Source of the DNA: Posidonia oceanica
Taxonomy: Eukaryota > Streptophyta > Magnoliopsida > Alismatales > Posidoniaceae
Length of the DNA stretch: 64,000 nt
Reading direction: 5' to 3'
Assembly (NCBI GenBank): GCA_037176725.1
Contig: JAZBRS010000060.1
Span: 51,984,001 to 52,048,000 of the forward strand
Positions 53,966-64,000 of the stretch are shown here, piece by piece (the stretch's first letter is position 1; every line of letters begins with the position of its first letter). Position numbers and translations under genes: made by a program. A model generated the notes under the pieces. It had not been told where the DNA came from and made no database searches. It saw nothing but the letters and a program-made list of their open reading frames with translations.

Positions 53966-56900
53966 TTGTATCTTCATCCGCAAGAAGCTCAGAACCATCA
54001 TTTAGAACATTCCTGCTAACAAAACTTCACTGCTGACCAAGCAAGCTCTCGATATTTTATGACTACCGAAAACAAGAATACACTGCACCAGGACAATGCC
54101 AAGTTTTACGAGAGAGCGAAAGAAAGAGAGTGGTAAGTGACAGACACTATTCAGCAGCAACATGGGTGAGGAGAGTTTGCTGTCTGCATGTGGGCAGCTA
54201 TAAGTGAACGTGATACGCACATACCGCCACAGGCCAACCAATCACGCAGCATTTGTTTATTCAATTAGATTTAGAAGGCATGGGAGCAAAAACACAACTT
54301 GTTTGCTTTCTGCCCCCACCACTTTCACTACTTGAGCATCAAGTATTCAACTGTCTTCTACTAGCCAACTTGCAGTCATTTATACTATTTGTCACGTCAA
54401 ATCTTTAATTTCCTCATCTCTCTCTAGAGTTGAATGGTGGATGTTTGGTTTGCACAAGTTAGAGAGAGATAGAGCACATGGGCGTAGGATGGACCAAAGA
54501 GCTTTAACAATGGCACTTGATGTTTCGTACAGAAACATAAATCTCATGTTCTCAGGATCACATGGTTTGAGATCCAACATTTGCAAAAAAATAAAAAAAT
54601 TTGCTTTTGTTTGAATTTCTCTTATCCTCATCAAGTACACACCAACCTAAGATACAATTTGATAGAGATGCTGCTTCTGGCCTTCTTTTTGTACATATTA
54701 AATGATGTTTAGGGAGATTTCAGAATGTAGTGATGATTGGTTGCTTCATGTGTCAGCTTTTTATCTAATTCCTGAGGAATAAAGAACATATGCCAAAAGT
54801 TTGCCTTCTTATGGATGCGGCAAGAGATTTATTTGATTTGATTTGTACAAATCAAATAAACATTTTGCAAGTTGTCTGAATGGATTTATTTTTCAACAAA
54901 TGCCAAACATTTCAACCTGTGTCGATGGCATGTTGAGATTTACATCAACTGTCTCTATGCAATTTATTAGATGTTTGTTACATGATTCTATTAATGTGTC
55001 CAATAATTAACCTGCTATAAAGGATTTTCTACACAAAAGCTTATATCCTTAGGAGAAGTCCAACCATGAATTTAGCATTAAGAACTACACTAGTCTAGTT
55101 TCATGTTGCCCACACTGGCATCTTCTCACATGCCTCCCTCTAGGCTGTGAATTGCTTACAGATTGGTCCATCTCACACAACTCATCTCCTTCTAGTCTTC
55201 CTCATTGTTTTATGCTTCTCCTCATTTAGACGCTTTGGAAACATATTCCTCTCCCTTTCTTTCTCATTAGTGGAATTCTAAACAAATCTTTGCCTTTCTC
55301 ATGAGACATTGATGGGTGGGTGTGTCTGTGCAAAAAAAACTATAGCCAACCTCTGAGACACCATTTTCGGCAACGTCATCTTTATCACACACCCATAACA
55401 TACTAAAGTGGTTAAGATAAGAAAACTTTAGAACAAGAGGCTAAACGATCACTAGGGCTTGAAAAGGTCATGGCCTCAGCCATATTACAACCAGATGCTT
55501 ATCTCCAATCTGTGTTGGCATTTACAATTAACAATTGGGATTACTGTATGATCAACTTCCATTTTCAAGGACAAAACAGGAAGGTAACCGCAGCATTCCT
55601 TTTGAGATTCCGATAACAGCTGGAACATCTCTGTGCCAATCCCTAATAAAGCCTCGTGTTGCTTGTTATAGTCTAACTGCATTAGCTAATTAATTGGAAT
55701 AGCTGGTCAGTCTCTGCTTTAAGCATTCCTTTGTCACACTGGTTGAAGCTAAATTCAGATAGAGATCGTCATCAATCACGTCATTATGTCTGATATGTTT
55801 GTACTATAAGACTATGTTGCCAATGTCAAATGATCGAGAAGAAAAATTGTACCTGTCGACGCATAGAGCTGGCAAATTTGGTCTAATTAAAGATTTAAAT
55901 TCGAAGAATCCAGCATCTGATGTCAAGGAGTCAGTTTGCTGGTGTCATGACACAATAAAGAATCCAATTTGAGGTTTTTGTGCATGTGAAAATTTCTAGA
56001 AAATTTTGTTAGCATTTCCGACTTGAAACTACTAGAAGCATTGGATATGAGGTACTGATCCTATAATACTTTGAGCTTAATCGGGATTAGTGAAGATACT
56101 CTTCATCCAGTATAGGCAAGAGGACACTCAAATTTGTTTATTTTACCTATGGTCAGCCTAGAGCTTTCTTTTAATTCACGTTTGTGAAGATGATAAAACA
56201 GTACAAATGGAAAGTAATGTGTTATTATGATAAAACAGTACCTGATTCTTTTGTATTTATTCTTAAAACCAGTACTGCTGGAATTATTGTACTTTATCAG
56301 CAGGTATCTTTCCTTAAGCTTTTCTTTTTTTATTTTATGTTCCTTGCTTTCAAGATTAATTTGATACCTAGGGTATGTCATTGATGCATACCAGAAATTA
56401 AAGCTTGGCATTCACTTGCACATGCCTATAGCTGGCTTGAAGTTGAAATCTCACCGACGACAGTTGTCCTTCGACCCTAATGTAGTAATTTCCAAACATA
56501 ATAATCATCTAATGTAGGAGTAGACATTCAAAACCCAAAGCTTCTTCCTCAAAGTTCCTCCTTATAAGCAATCAGAAACCCATGGTTTGCCAAGTTCAGA
56601 CAGGTAGATAACTTGAAATAGGGGAAACATGAAAAACACACGCAGAGTAAAAAAAAATTACATATCTTGGTAATTTTTCATTTAGCAAAAGCCTAAATTG
56701 CAATTCCCCTTGAACTTACCTACTACCAGATCTAAATGGCTGTAGTGGAATGGTCCCATACTCTTCTGGACGTCCTTCTCATCTGTAAATGAACTAGAGG
56801 ACACTTTTGTTATCAATGAGTTGGTTATGTTCGTATGAGGATCGACATGAACCATAAGGGTGCACTCTCCATGTACTTAGCCTCCTTTGGGAAGTTCAGA

Positions 56901-57387
56901 ACAAAGGAGATGGGCGTCAGAGTTCTTTTTGTGAGATTATATGTCGTTATGTCCAACTAGGCATAGATTGTCTTGACGAGACATTTGTATGAGAGGATGA
57001 CCACAAGCGCCTCATGTTCCTACTACACCCAATTTTTGAAGACCCCTGCCTTTTTGTGTTCCGCCAAAACGTTTCCACATCTGACGTTTAGAAAACAGAA
57101 TGATTCCATCGAGGAAACGATTGCGGAAATATGAACTCAAATCCTAGAACAACAAATCTTTGAGTAGCCACAAAGGAAGTCAGAAGCTGGATTCAAGAAA
57201 CGAAAAATGAATTTGAATAAAGGTGAAGAAAGGGAATTCCACGTAGGTGTGCCTGCATCCCGTGGAGTGGACGAGAAAGAAAGGATTCCTCTGTGTGAGA
57301 CAATACCCTAGTCTCAAAAGGGAAATTACTCACTTTCCCGTGTGAGCATTTAGTACATGCCTAAGTCCATGGAAGAGTTAAAGGATC
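53966..57387. other. AT-rich region without recognised genes
   Basis: Only short frames occur on either strand, none with a recognisable motif. Local features are short T- or A-runs and AGAGAGAG-type simple sequence near 54420-54470. A host gene exon cannot be excluded but I see no support for one. Confidence 0.5.
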
Positions 57388-57395
57388 ACCACTAA

Positions 57396-57790
57396 TAGAC
57401 CTGTTAATCGAGTAGTGTTGTGTACTTATCGTGTTATCGAATCTATTATTTTTTTCATCAATATTTCTTATATTTTGGAAAAATTATATTTGATTACTAA
57501 TAATACAATAATTTTAAACATGTATAAAATATATTTATATTTAATTTGGTAATAATATGCTTAATAATCCATTATTAATGTTAAATGTGTATTAACTAGG
57601 TTCCAATCGTGTTGAATCGGGTAGTAATCGTGTCTAATTGTGTTAAAATAAAGTTATGTTCATTAACCATGAATTACATAAATATTTCAAAATAGTTAAA
57701 AAAAATTATTACTAAATTTTATCATGTCGTCGTATCGTGTCGTGTTGTCGCATCATGTAGTCGTGTCTGTGTCAAGAATTGACAAGTCTA
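57396..57790. mobile_element. hAT-like MITE, 395 bp, with target duplication
   Basis: Ends are TAGACCTGT and ACAAGTCTA (inverted complements with one change). The flanks are ACCACTAA (57388-57395) and ACCACTAC (57791-57798), 7 of 8 bases equal, which fits the 8-bp duplication of hAT elements. The interior is rich in CGTGT/TCGTG words near the right end. Confidence 0.75.
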
Positions 57791-57798
57791 ACCACTAC

Positions 57799-58870
57799 TT
57801 AGGATCTCCCCCCTAATTCTCAGATAAGGCAAAGGTTCGCCACAATTCATTGTTATACTTACACAGTTACACCCTACCCTATAAATGAACTAAACAATTG
57901 TGCTTAGACAATTGTCAGGAGGGGCATAGATTGTCTTACAACTCGCTCTATAAATGAACTTAACAATTGTGCTTAGGATAGCCCACGAATGAAACTGGGC
58001 TAGGCCCAAAGCTAAGTTTCATTCCACATAGGCTGGGCATACGCTTGAGACTCAAGTGGAACATGATGCTGGATACATTCACTATTCACCATTGAAAGAC
58101 TTATTCACCGTAAAGTCATTGTTGGATTCCATTTTATAACTGTTTGCTGACCCCATTGCCAAATGTGTTGCTCACCACCTTGCCATCGTTGCTCAGCCGG
58201 TCTGCCCTTTAATCAGGACTGTTCGATGAGTAAGACATTTGTCTGTTATTCATTTCGTTTCGATCCATTTGAAGCTGAAATAGAAAATTATAATTTGTTA
58301 TTTATTTTGTTTCGATTCATTTGAAACTGAAATAGGAAATTATACTTTTACACACCTCACCCGTTATCCATTACCCATTAACTGAAAGGTTAAAATAACA
58401 AAATAGATTTGTCTTATACATATTTTACTCGTTAAACATTTAATATAGAGATAAATATAAAAATATCTAACTTTTTTTATTATGTATATTAATATATAGC
58501 TTGTTTTTTAATCGATGATGTAGGATATTGGTAAGGGGAATGCTTTCACTAAAGTTTTCAAACTATTTTTTTTTATTCAACTAGTAAGAACTCCCAGAAT
58601 GGATTTTCTTCACTTCCATTGTACAAGTCACAACATCTGTAATAGACTTCTCTGAACTAGTATTCTCATCAAAACTTACTTCCTTGCAACCAATTAAATA
58701 TGTTTTCCAAAATATTATCTCAAGGTAAATATTTATTCTTTAAAATATTTTTGTACGTAATGAAAAAAAAAAAGAAGTCTTCTAAGTTAGCTTGTAAAAA
58801 TATATTTGAATTCCCTTCACTTTCTCTCCAAACCAAGAGGAACAAACTACTACATGGACAATGCTCAAAT
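57799..58870. other. AT-rich intergenic sequence
   Basis: A short direct duplication is seen near 58245-58345 (TTCATTTCGTTTCGATCCATTT... and TTTATTTTGTTTCGATTCATTT...). No genes are recognised. Confidence 0.5.
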
Positions 58871-58999
58871 TGTTAATGCTTGTGTGATGCTTGTCTCAGT
58901 GTATTATTATATTTTTCCATTCTAACCTTAATCCTATATAAGGATGATGGGTCGGAGCAATAGATACATCTTTTTGTCTTTTCCTCTTTTGTCGTTACA
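58871..58999 (+). repeat. 5' LTR of the short copia element
   Basis: 129 bp, TG..CA ended, with a TATATAAGG TATA-like box near 58935. Confidence 0.75.
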
Positions 59000-59011
59000 T
59001 GGTATTAGAGC
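59000..59011 (+). promoter_or_regulatory. PBS of the short copia element
   Basis: TGGTATTAGAGC directly follows the LTR and differs at one base from the usual initiator-Met type TGGTATCAGAGC. Confidence 0.75.
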
Positions 59012-59424
59012 TAGGTTTAGGGTTTGAAGAGCCACAAGTGGAGAACTAGAGGAGCGAAGTGTACTGAATTTACACTTTCAATCCTCCAGTAGGCTGTTTC
59101 GATGTAGGAGACGGTCGAAAAAAGGATGTCCCGACTTGATAGCCCCCAAAACAGCCACCGACAGTTTGGGTAGTAGTGGCTGCCGTCGTCAAGAAGGGAA
59201 AAGGGCACTAGCACAAGAGGAGGGGGAAGAACAACTTTACGGACATGACGACGTCGAGAGAGCTTGGCGGAACCGACAACGATGGTGGGAGTGCCTGGTG
59301 AAATCAATGACGGCAACAATGGCGAACAAGCTTAATGGCAGGATGGCCCAGCAACAACAGTTGCATGAGGAACGAATGAGGAAGTTATTTGCTGTCATGG
59401 GACTTAGTTCCTTCTTCTTCCACT

Positions 59425-60660
59425 AGAAGGATGTCGTTGGTTGCAGATGGGTGTTTGTTGTTTGTTCTCAAATGGATAGGTTGACAAATATAAAGTCAAA
59501 TTTGTTGTGAAAGACTATATACTCAAGACATATGGTGTTGACTTCTTTGACACTTTCTCTCCTATGGCTCAAATTAGCTCCATACGCATCATCTTCTCTG
59601 GTGTAGACGTGTAGTGAACAAATACTTGCCTATATTTTAACTTGATGTTAAAAATGCGTTCTTGATAGTAATATTTAAGAGACTGTGTTTATGGAACAAT
59701 TTTGTAAGGTATGTTGCTCAAGAGGAGTCCCAAATATGTCAATTGAAGAAGACTATTTATGACCTAAAGCAAAGTCCAAGAGTGTGGTTTGACAAATTTA
59801 GTAAAGTTATCTGTGATATTAGCTTCCAAAGAAGTAATGTTGATCACTCCATCTTTGTGTGCAAATGGGACACTAGTCTTGTGATTTTGACTGTATAAGT
59901 TAAAGACATTCTACTTACAGGTGGTGACACTAAAGGCATTGAAAAGACAAAAGAGTATTCGCAGAAGCACTTTTTGACAAAAGATATGGTCAAGCTTTGC
60001 TACTTTCTTGGCATTAAGATTGCTAAAAATAATCAAGGAGTTGCATTGAGTCAAAGTAAGTATATTATGAACTTACTACAGGAGAGTGGTTTACTTGGAG
60101 TAAAACCGTTAGACACCCTAATGACATCTGGATAGATTATTTATGGTCTGAAATCTCACCATTACTTGATGACATTTCTCGTTACAGAAGTTTGATTGGA
60201 AAACTTATATATCTCATTGTTACTAGACATGACATTGAATATGTTGTTGGTACAGTTAGCTAGTTTATGGCTAAGCCTAGGCAATGTTATCTTGTTGCTA
60301 CAATGAGAATACTGGAGTATACAACGGGATCTCCTGGCGAAAGACTATTGTTCAAGAAGAATGGTCACTTATGTATTAAGGCATACTCAGATGCCAACTA
60401 TGCCAATGATAAAGGTGATAGAAAATCTATATCTGATTTTTGTACTTTCTTTGGTGGTAATCTAGTCACATGGCAAAGTAAAAAGCAAGTCATGGTGACA
60501 AGATTTAGTGTTGAAACTGAATATAGAGGTATGGCTCAAACTACTTGTGAGCTTAAGTGGCTAAGAACACTCATGGAGGATCTTGGAGAGAGAGCAATAC
60601 TACTCCCTTACCTATGTACTAGGACAATCAAGCAGCTATCTACATTGCACAGAATCTAGT
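59425..60660 (+). pseudogene. copia RT / RNase H of the short element
   Basis: Recognisable pieces in order: KDVVGCRWVFVV, FFDTFSPMAQISSIRIIFS, FDVKNAFL, CQLKKTIYDLKQSPRVWFDK, VDHSIFVCK, KDILLTGGDTKGIEK, CYFLGIKIAKNNQGVALSQ, and in RNase H YSDANYANDKGDRKSISDF, TWQSKKQ and TEYRGMAQTTCELKWL. These follow the usual copia order from the start of RT to the end of RNase H. The expected YVDD region is degraded (a stop lies before VKDILL). Several frameshifts separate the pieces. A gag-like frame (59136-59426) precedes it; no integrase lies between. Confidence 0.8.
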
Positions 60661-60860
60661 CTTTTATGAAACGACCAAGCATATTGAGGTAAATTATTAT
60701 TTTATTCGTGGAGAGGTTCTTAATGGAAGAATCTACACCCCTTTTATTCCTTATACTAAGGAGATAATTAATGTTTTCAACAAACCTCTCATCACCAATT
60801 TTCCTATTATGTGTTTCAAGTTGGATCTTTTTGATATATATGTTCCAACTTGAGGGTGAG

Positions 60861-60993
60861 TATTAGTGCTTGTGTGATGTTTATGACTTTGGAGTATTAT
60901 TGTATTTTTCCATTCTAACATTAGTCCTATATAAGGATGATGGGGCCTAGCAATAGATGCATCACTTTGCCTTTTCCTCTTTTTGTCTTTACA
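60861..60993 (+). repeat. 3' LTR of the short copia element
   Basis: 133 bp, preceded by the purine-rich TTGAGGGTGAG. Its first dinucleotide is TA rather than TG. It is similar to the 5' LTR along its whole length, with scattered substitutions. Confidence 0.75.
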
Positions 60994-62805
60994 CAAACTT
61001 TATCCAAGGTTCAATAGTCTATTCGGATTTAGCTTTAGGCAGTGTAAACCAACCACATAAGTGTTTAAATAGTAGCCTCAACTTGGTATATGTTCATTGA
61101 TATGGACAAGCTAAATCCGAATGGAGATCTTAGTGGAGGTCACAAACAAGTTGGCTATTTCCCACAAACAACAATTGTTAATGGGCCAACACCAAGCCCA
61201 ACCTCACTTCCAACCCATGTCTAGAAAACTCCACAAGTAGCTTTTCCAATAAATCAACTAGATTTTTAGAGTTTTCCAACATTGGCTTTCTCCACAAGTC
61301 AACTTTAGACTCTAGATTTTTCTACCTACTTCTCTCCCCTACCTCCACCAGTTTCTCAGGTAGGAGCACATGGATCAAGCATCAAATAGAAAATCAAGTG
61401 AGAATCAAATAGGAAGCTAGCAAGTAAGAGAGTGTGTGTGCACAAAGAGTGTGTGAATAGGTGTTGTAGTGGTGAGTCCAAGTAAACAGTATTGTGAGTG
61501 ATAGGTGTATGGTAGTATAATAGTGCAATAGTGGTGATTAGTGAGAGTAAGTTGTGCAAACTTGAGTGGTTTATACAACTTACATTTTGTAATACTGTGC
61601 ATAAAATATGAGTGTATTATAATACATTATGAATAGTATTACGTTTCTATACATTTATAGTCTTCAACAATGTCAAGGTTCAATCCTTAGTGGAGACTAT
61701 AAAGCAACAACTCTCTAATGAAATGAGGTTTAAAGCTGCTTTTTTAAAAGGGCAAGGTTTAAGGCCAAAACCTGACCCAATGTTCCTCTCTAGCTACTTC
61801 CATATCGAAACCAACAATAAAAATTAAGAAATAAATGTTTCTCCAATCCACATCATCTCATAATTTTTTTATTTATTTAGTATAAAGTGTGCATCCCTTG
61901 TTCCTTTCATTTCCTAAATAAAGAGATCAAGAGCACCAAACTACATCGTAAACTATTTTACCACTTTAGGTCAAAGCTAAATTGACTACTACTATGCATA
62001 TGTGAAATTACTTGACATGTTCTACCTTTCTTTCTATGTCTGGTATGGCTAATCGCCAATGGTAACTTGTTATAGGTTGGATTCATCTTAACCATATTTC
62101 ATTTTTTACAATCAAAAGAATATGTTCAAACCAAGTAAGCATGATTTTTAAAGCAATTTCAAGTATAGTGCTTTGATACAATACATATAGGCTATTAGAT
62201 TTTCAATAAAAAAAAGTGTTATATATTGAACTATATCAATATGTAGCACTGCTACCATATGACACAAAGCAATGCTACATCAGACAAAGGTAACTTCGTT
62301 ACATGACCACTTGATATCTACAAGCCCCACCATTATTCTTAAGTAAGACTATTAATGTGCTTGTGCTGCCCACTTACCCTAACTCCTCTAATTTGCTTCC
62401 TCTTCCTTCTACTATCTTCTCCTTTCTATTCTCTCGTTTACCAGCAAGTTACTCAGTTTTTCACAACAGCAAAACGAAGGTGTAACCATGTAAGGCGTGT
62501 TTTTCATTTGTAGCTGCAGATATAGGCTATCACACAAAGTTTATTATTTAGTAAAGCAAAATCAGTTTGAAAGTTTGAAATGCTTGAGGATAACAGCTCA
62601 AAAAAAAAGGATAGAAGAAATGCAAGGATTTCTTTCTTTTCATAAATTTAGAAAACGTAATCAACTATTTCATATGAAAACTTCTCACAGCATGTTACTG
62701 TTTTAAAATGCAAATTGAGAATTTCCCTGAATATTAATCTAAAAAATAAAAATGGAGCTTCTTATACAAAAATTGTGTAATATAGTTGTTGTCCAAATTA
62801 GAGAC
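60994..62805. other. AT-rich intergenic sequence
   Basis: GT-rich simple sequence occurs near 61420-61530. No coding region or element end is recognised with confidence. Confidence 0.5.
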
Positions 62806-63221
62806 TTAGGGTGTATTTGGTTGCACTTCTATTAGAAGCTAGATTCTATATTTTTCCTAAAAGTGAAATTTTGAAGTCATTTCTAGGAGCTAACTTTTAT
62901 TATATATGTAGAATCTTGTTTGGTAAAAATGGAAATATGTAGATTCCAAGCTTTAACATTAATATCAAGAGACCAATTTATTCTTCTTCAAATCATAAAA
63001 TACTTGAATATTACAAGGATAGTTTGGGAGGAAAAACAAAACCCGTAGTTTCTGATAAAAGTAGCCCAACGCCAGCTTCTATAAAATCTATATTCAATAC
63101 ATAATTTTCTTGTAGAAGCTATGTTCTAATATCCAGTTTAGAGTAGCTTCTGTGTGTTTTGAGCTTCTCCCATAATCTACACTCCAGAAGTTGACCAGAA
63201 GTTAAACCAAACGCACTCTAA
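62806..63221. mobile_element. MITE-like element, 416 bp
   Basis: The left end TTAGGGTGTATTTGGTTGCA and the right end (in reverse complement) TTAGAGTGCGTTTGGTTTAA form terminal inverted repeats. AGAAGCTA/TAGCTTCT words recur inside. The ends resemble Harbinger- or hAT-type MITEs; a clear target duplication was not found. Confidence 0.6.
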
Positions 63222-64000
63222 ATCACATATATTCTTATAGGCACTCCTACTCATTAACACCATAATTTGCTATATGCCCTAAGTTAACCAACATGTAACA
63301 AACTAAAGTTTTTCATAAATATGCCTACAAAGTTATTGGAATTTTGATGTATATAGTAAGTGTGTGTTAGTATGTACAGCTCTATAAGTGGGTTTGTGCA
63401 TGTGGCACACATCAAACTACTTGGAATACAAATAAAACTATTTGAGAGGTAAGGCTAGAGATATAGATGTATAGCGAGTACAATGTAAGAACTCATGAAA
63501 GGTATATGCAAAACGGAGTTTTTACTTATAATCTCCAAAAACTAGTTAACTACGTAGAACTCCCTAGATCGAAGATAACTACACTAAACCCCATTACAGA
63601 TTGATAACTTGTTTGCATAGCCCCTCCAAAAAGGTCCATTTATTGAAAGTCAGAAAATATAATCCTTTCAAATTTACTTACATTTCTCTCCCTTGCAAGG
63701 TTGCAGTTTTACCTTTCTCTTTTGCATTCACTCTCTATTTGTCTTTGCAACTGTCCCCACTCAGCCCTAAATTCCTACATGGTCACAACAGTCTACTCTC
63801 TTGGATTTTCTTTTCTTCTTTTGTATACAATTCTTCAACTTTCTTCCTTTCTAATAGTTTGCCTCTTCTTTCTCTCTTCTTTAGGAGTATATTTGCAATT
63901 ATATTGTTCATAGGGGAATATGCATAAATGTACACTTATCAGGCTATGAATGTAAGAAAACCATGTATATGTACTTATGTAGTAGGTTGTTTAAGGTTGC
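63222..64000. other. AT-rich sequence at the right edge
   Basis: A pyrimidine-rich stretch (63680-63890) gives hydrophobic translations on the plus strand, which I regard as compositional. No feature is recognised. Confidence 0.45.

Larger units (their letters stand above)
58871..60993 (+). mobile_element. Short complete-ended copia element with about 130-bp LTRs
   Basis: LTRs lie at 58871-58999 (TGTTAATGC...GTTACA) and 60861-60993 (TATTAGTGC...TTTACA). They share TATTTTTCCATTCTAAC and TCCTATATAAGGATGATG. A PBS follows the left LTR and a purine tract precedes the right one. Flanking 5-mers are CAAAT and CAAAC, 4 of 5 equal. Inside are a short gag-like start and RT/RNase H; protease and integrase are missing. 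The LTR size is that of TRIM elements, yet pol sequence is present. Confidence 0.75.

Overview
The window is plant nuclear DNA, almost certainly from an angiosperm with a large, repeat-rich genome. It shows nested LTR retrotransposons of both Ty3/gypsy and Ty1/copia type, plant mobile domain (PMD) and DUF7745-type cargo genes with plant-like GT..AG introns, short inverted-repeat DNA elements, and an AT-rich right-hand part. I cannot name the species. I recognise no intact host gene and no tRNA or rRNA gene.

Positions 1-45,140 are a nest of Ty3/gypsy elements of the Tat/Ogre type: very long LTRs beginning TGTAGACA, a primer binding site that looks like tRNA-Arg, a CHHC zinc knuckle in gag, and a very long 3' region between pol and the 3' LTR. 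E1 (minus strand, left edge to 16,631) has a 5.9-kb 5' LTR, a PBS at 10,741-10,758, a 2,013-codon gag-pol frame with an internal pol deletion, and a sense-oriented DUF7745-type ORF. E1 interrupts E2 (plus strand, 16,632 to about 30,804). E2 holds an RNase H/integrase remnant, an antisense intron-bearing DUF7745 gene, an antisense intron-bearing PMD gene, a 66-bp and a 48-bp tandem array, a strong hairpin, a polypurine tract and a 3' LTR. Next come a minus-strand LTR fragment (30,805-31,417), a plus-strand LTR and gag remnant (31,418 to about 33,290), and a minus-strand LTR (33,311-36,367) full of an iterated palindrome. E3 (plus strand, 36,368 to about 45,138) carries a DUF7745 fragment, the same hairpin, a 3.8-kb array of 65/93-bp units, a polypurine tract and a 3' LTR.

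Positions 45,139 to about 50,720 are a decayed minus-strand Ty1/copia element, split by an LTR-like insertion (46,122-47,418) and by a 2.13-kb solo LTR with near-matching target duplications (48,133-50,263). Positions 50,720-64,000 are AT-rich and gene-poor. They contain four short inverted-repeat elements, a tandem segmental duplication, and a 2.1-kb copia element with LTRs of only about 130 bp.

The main story is how the 3' regions of the Tat/Ogre-like elements work. They carry host-derived genes in either orientation and grow lineage-specific tandem arrays whose units form hairpins. The antisense cargo copy keeps an intron that is cleanly missing from the sense copy, which is what passage through a spliced sense RNA would produce. 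The LTRs contain repeated inverted 'words' that differ between families but follow the same arrangement. These observations come from reading the sequence; nothing was aligned by computer.
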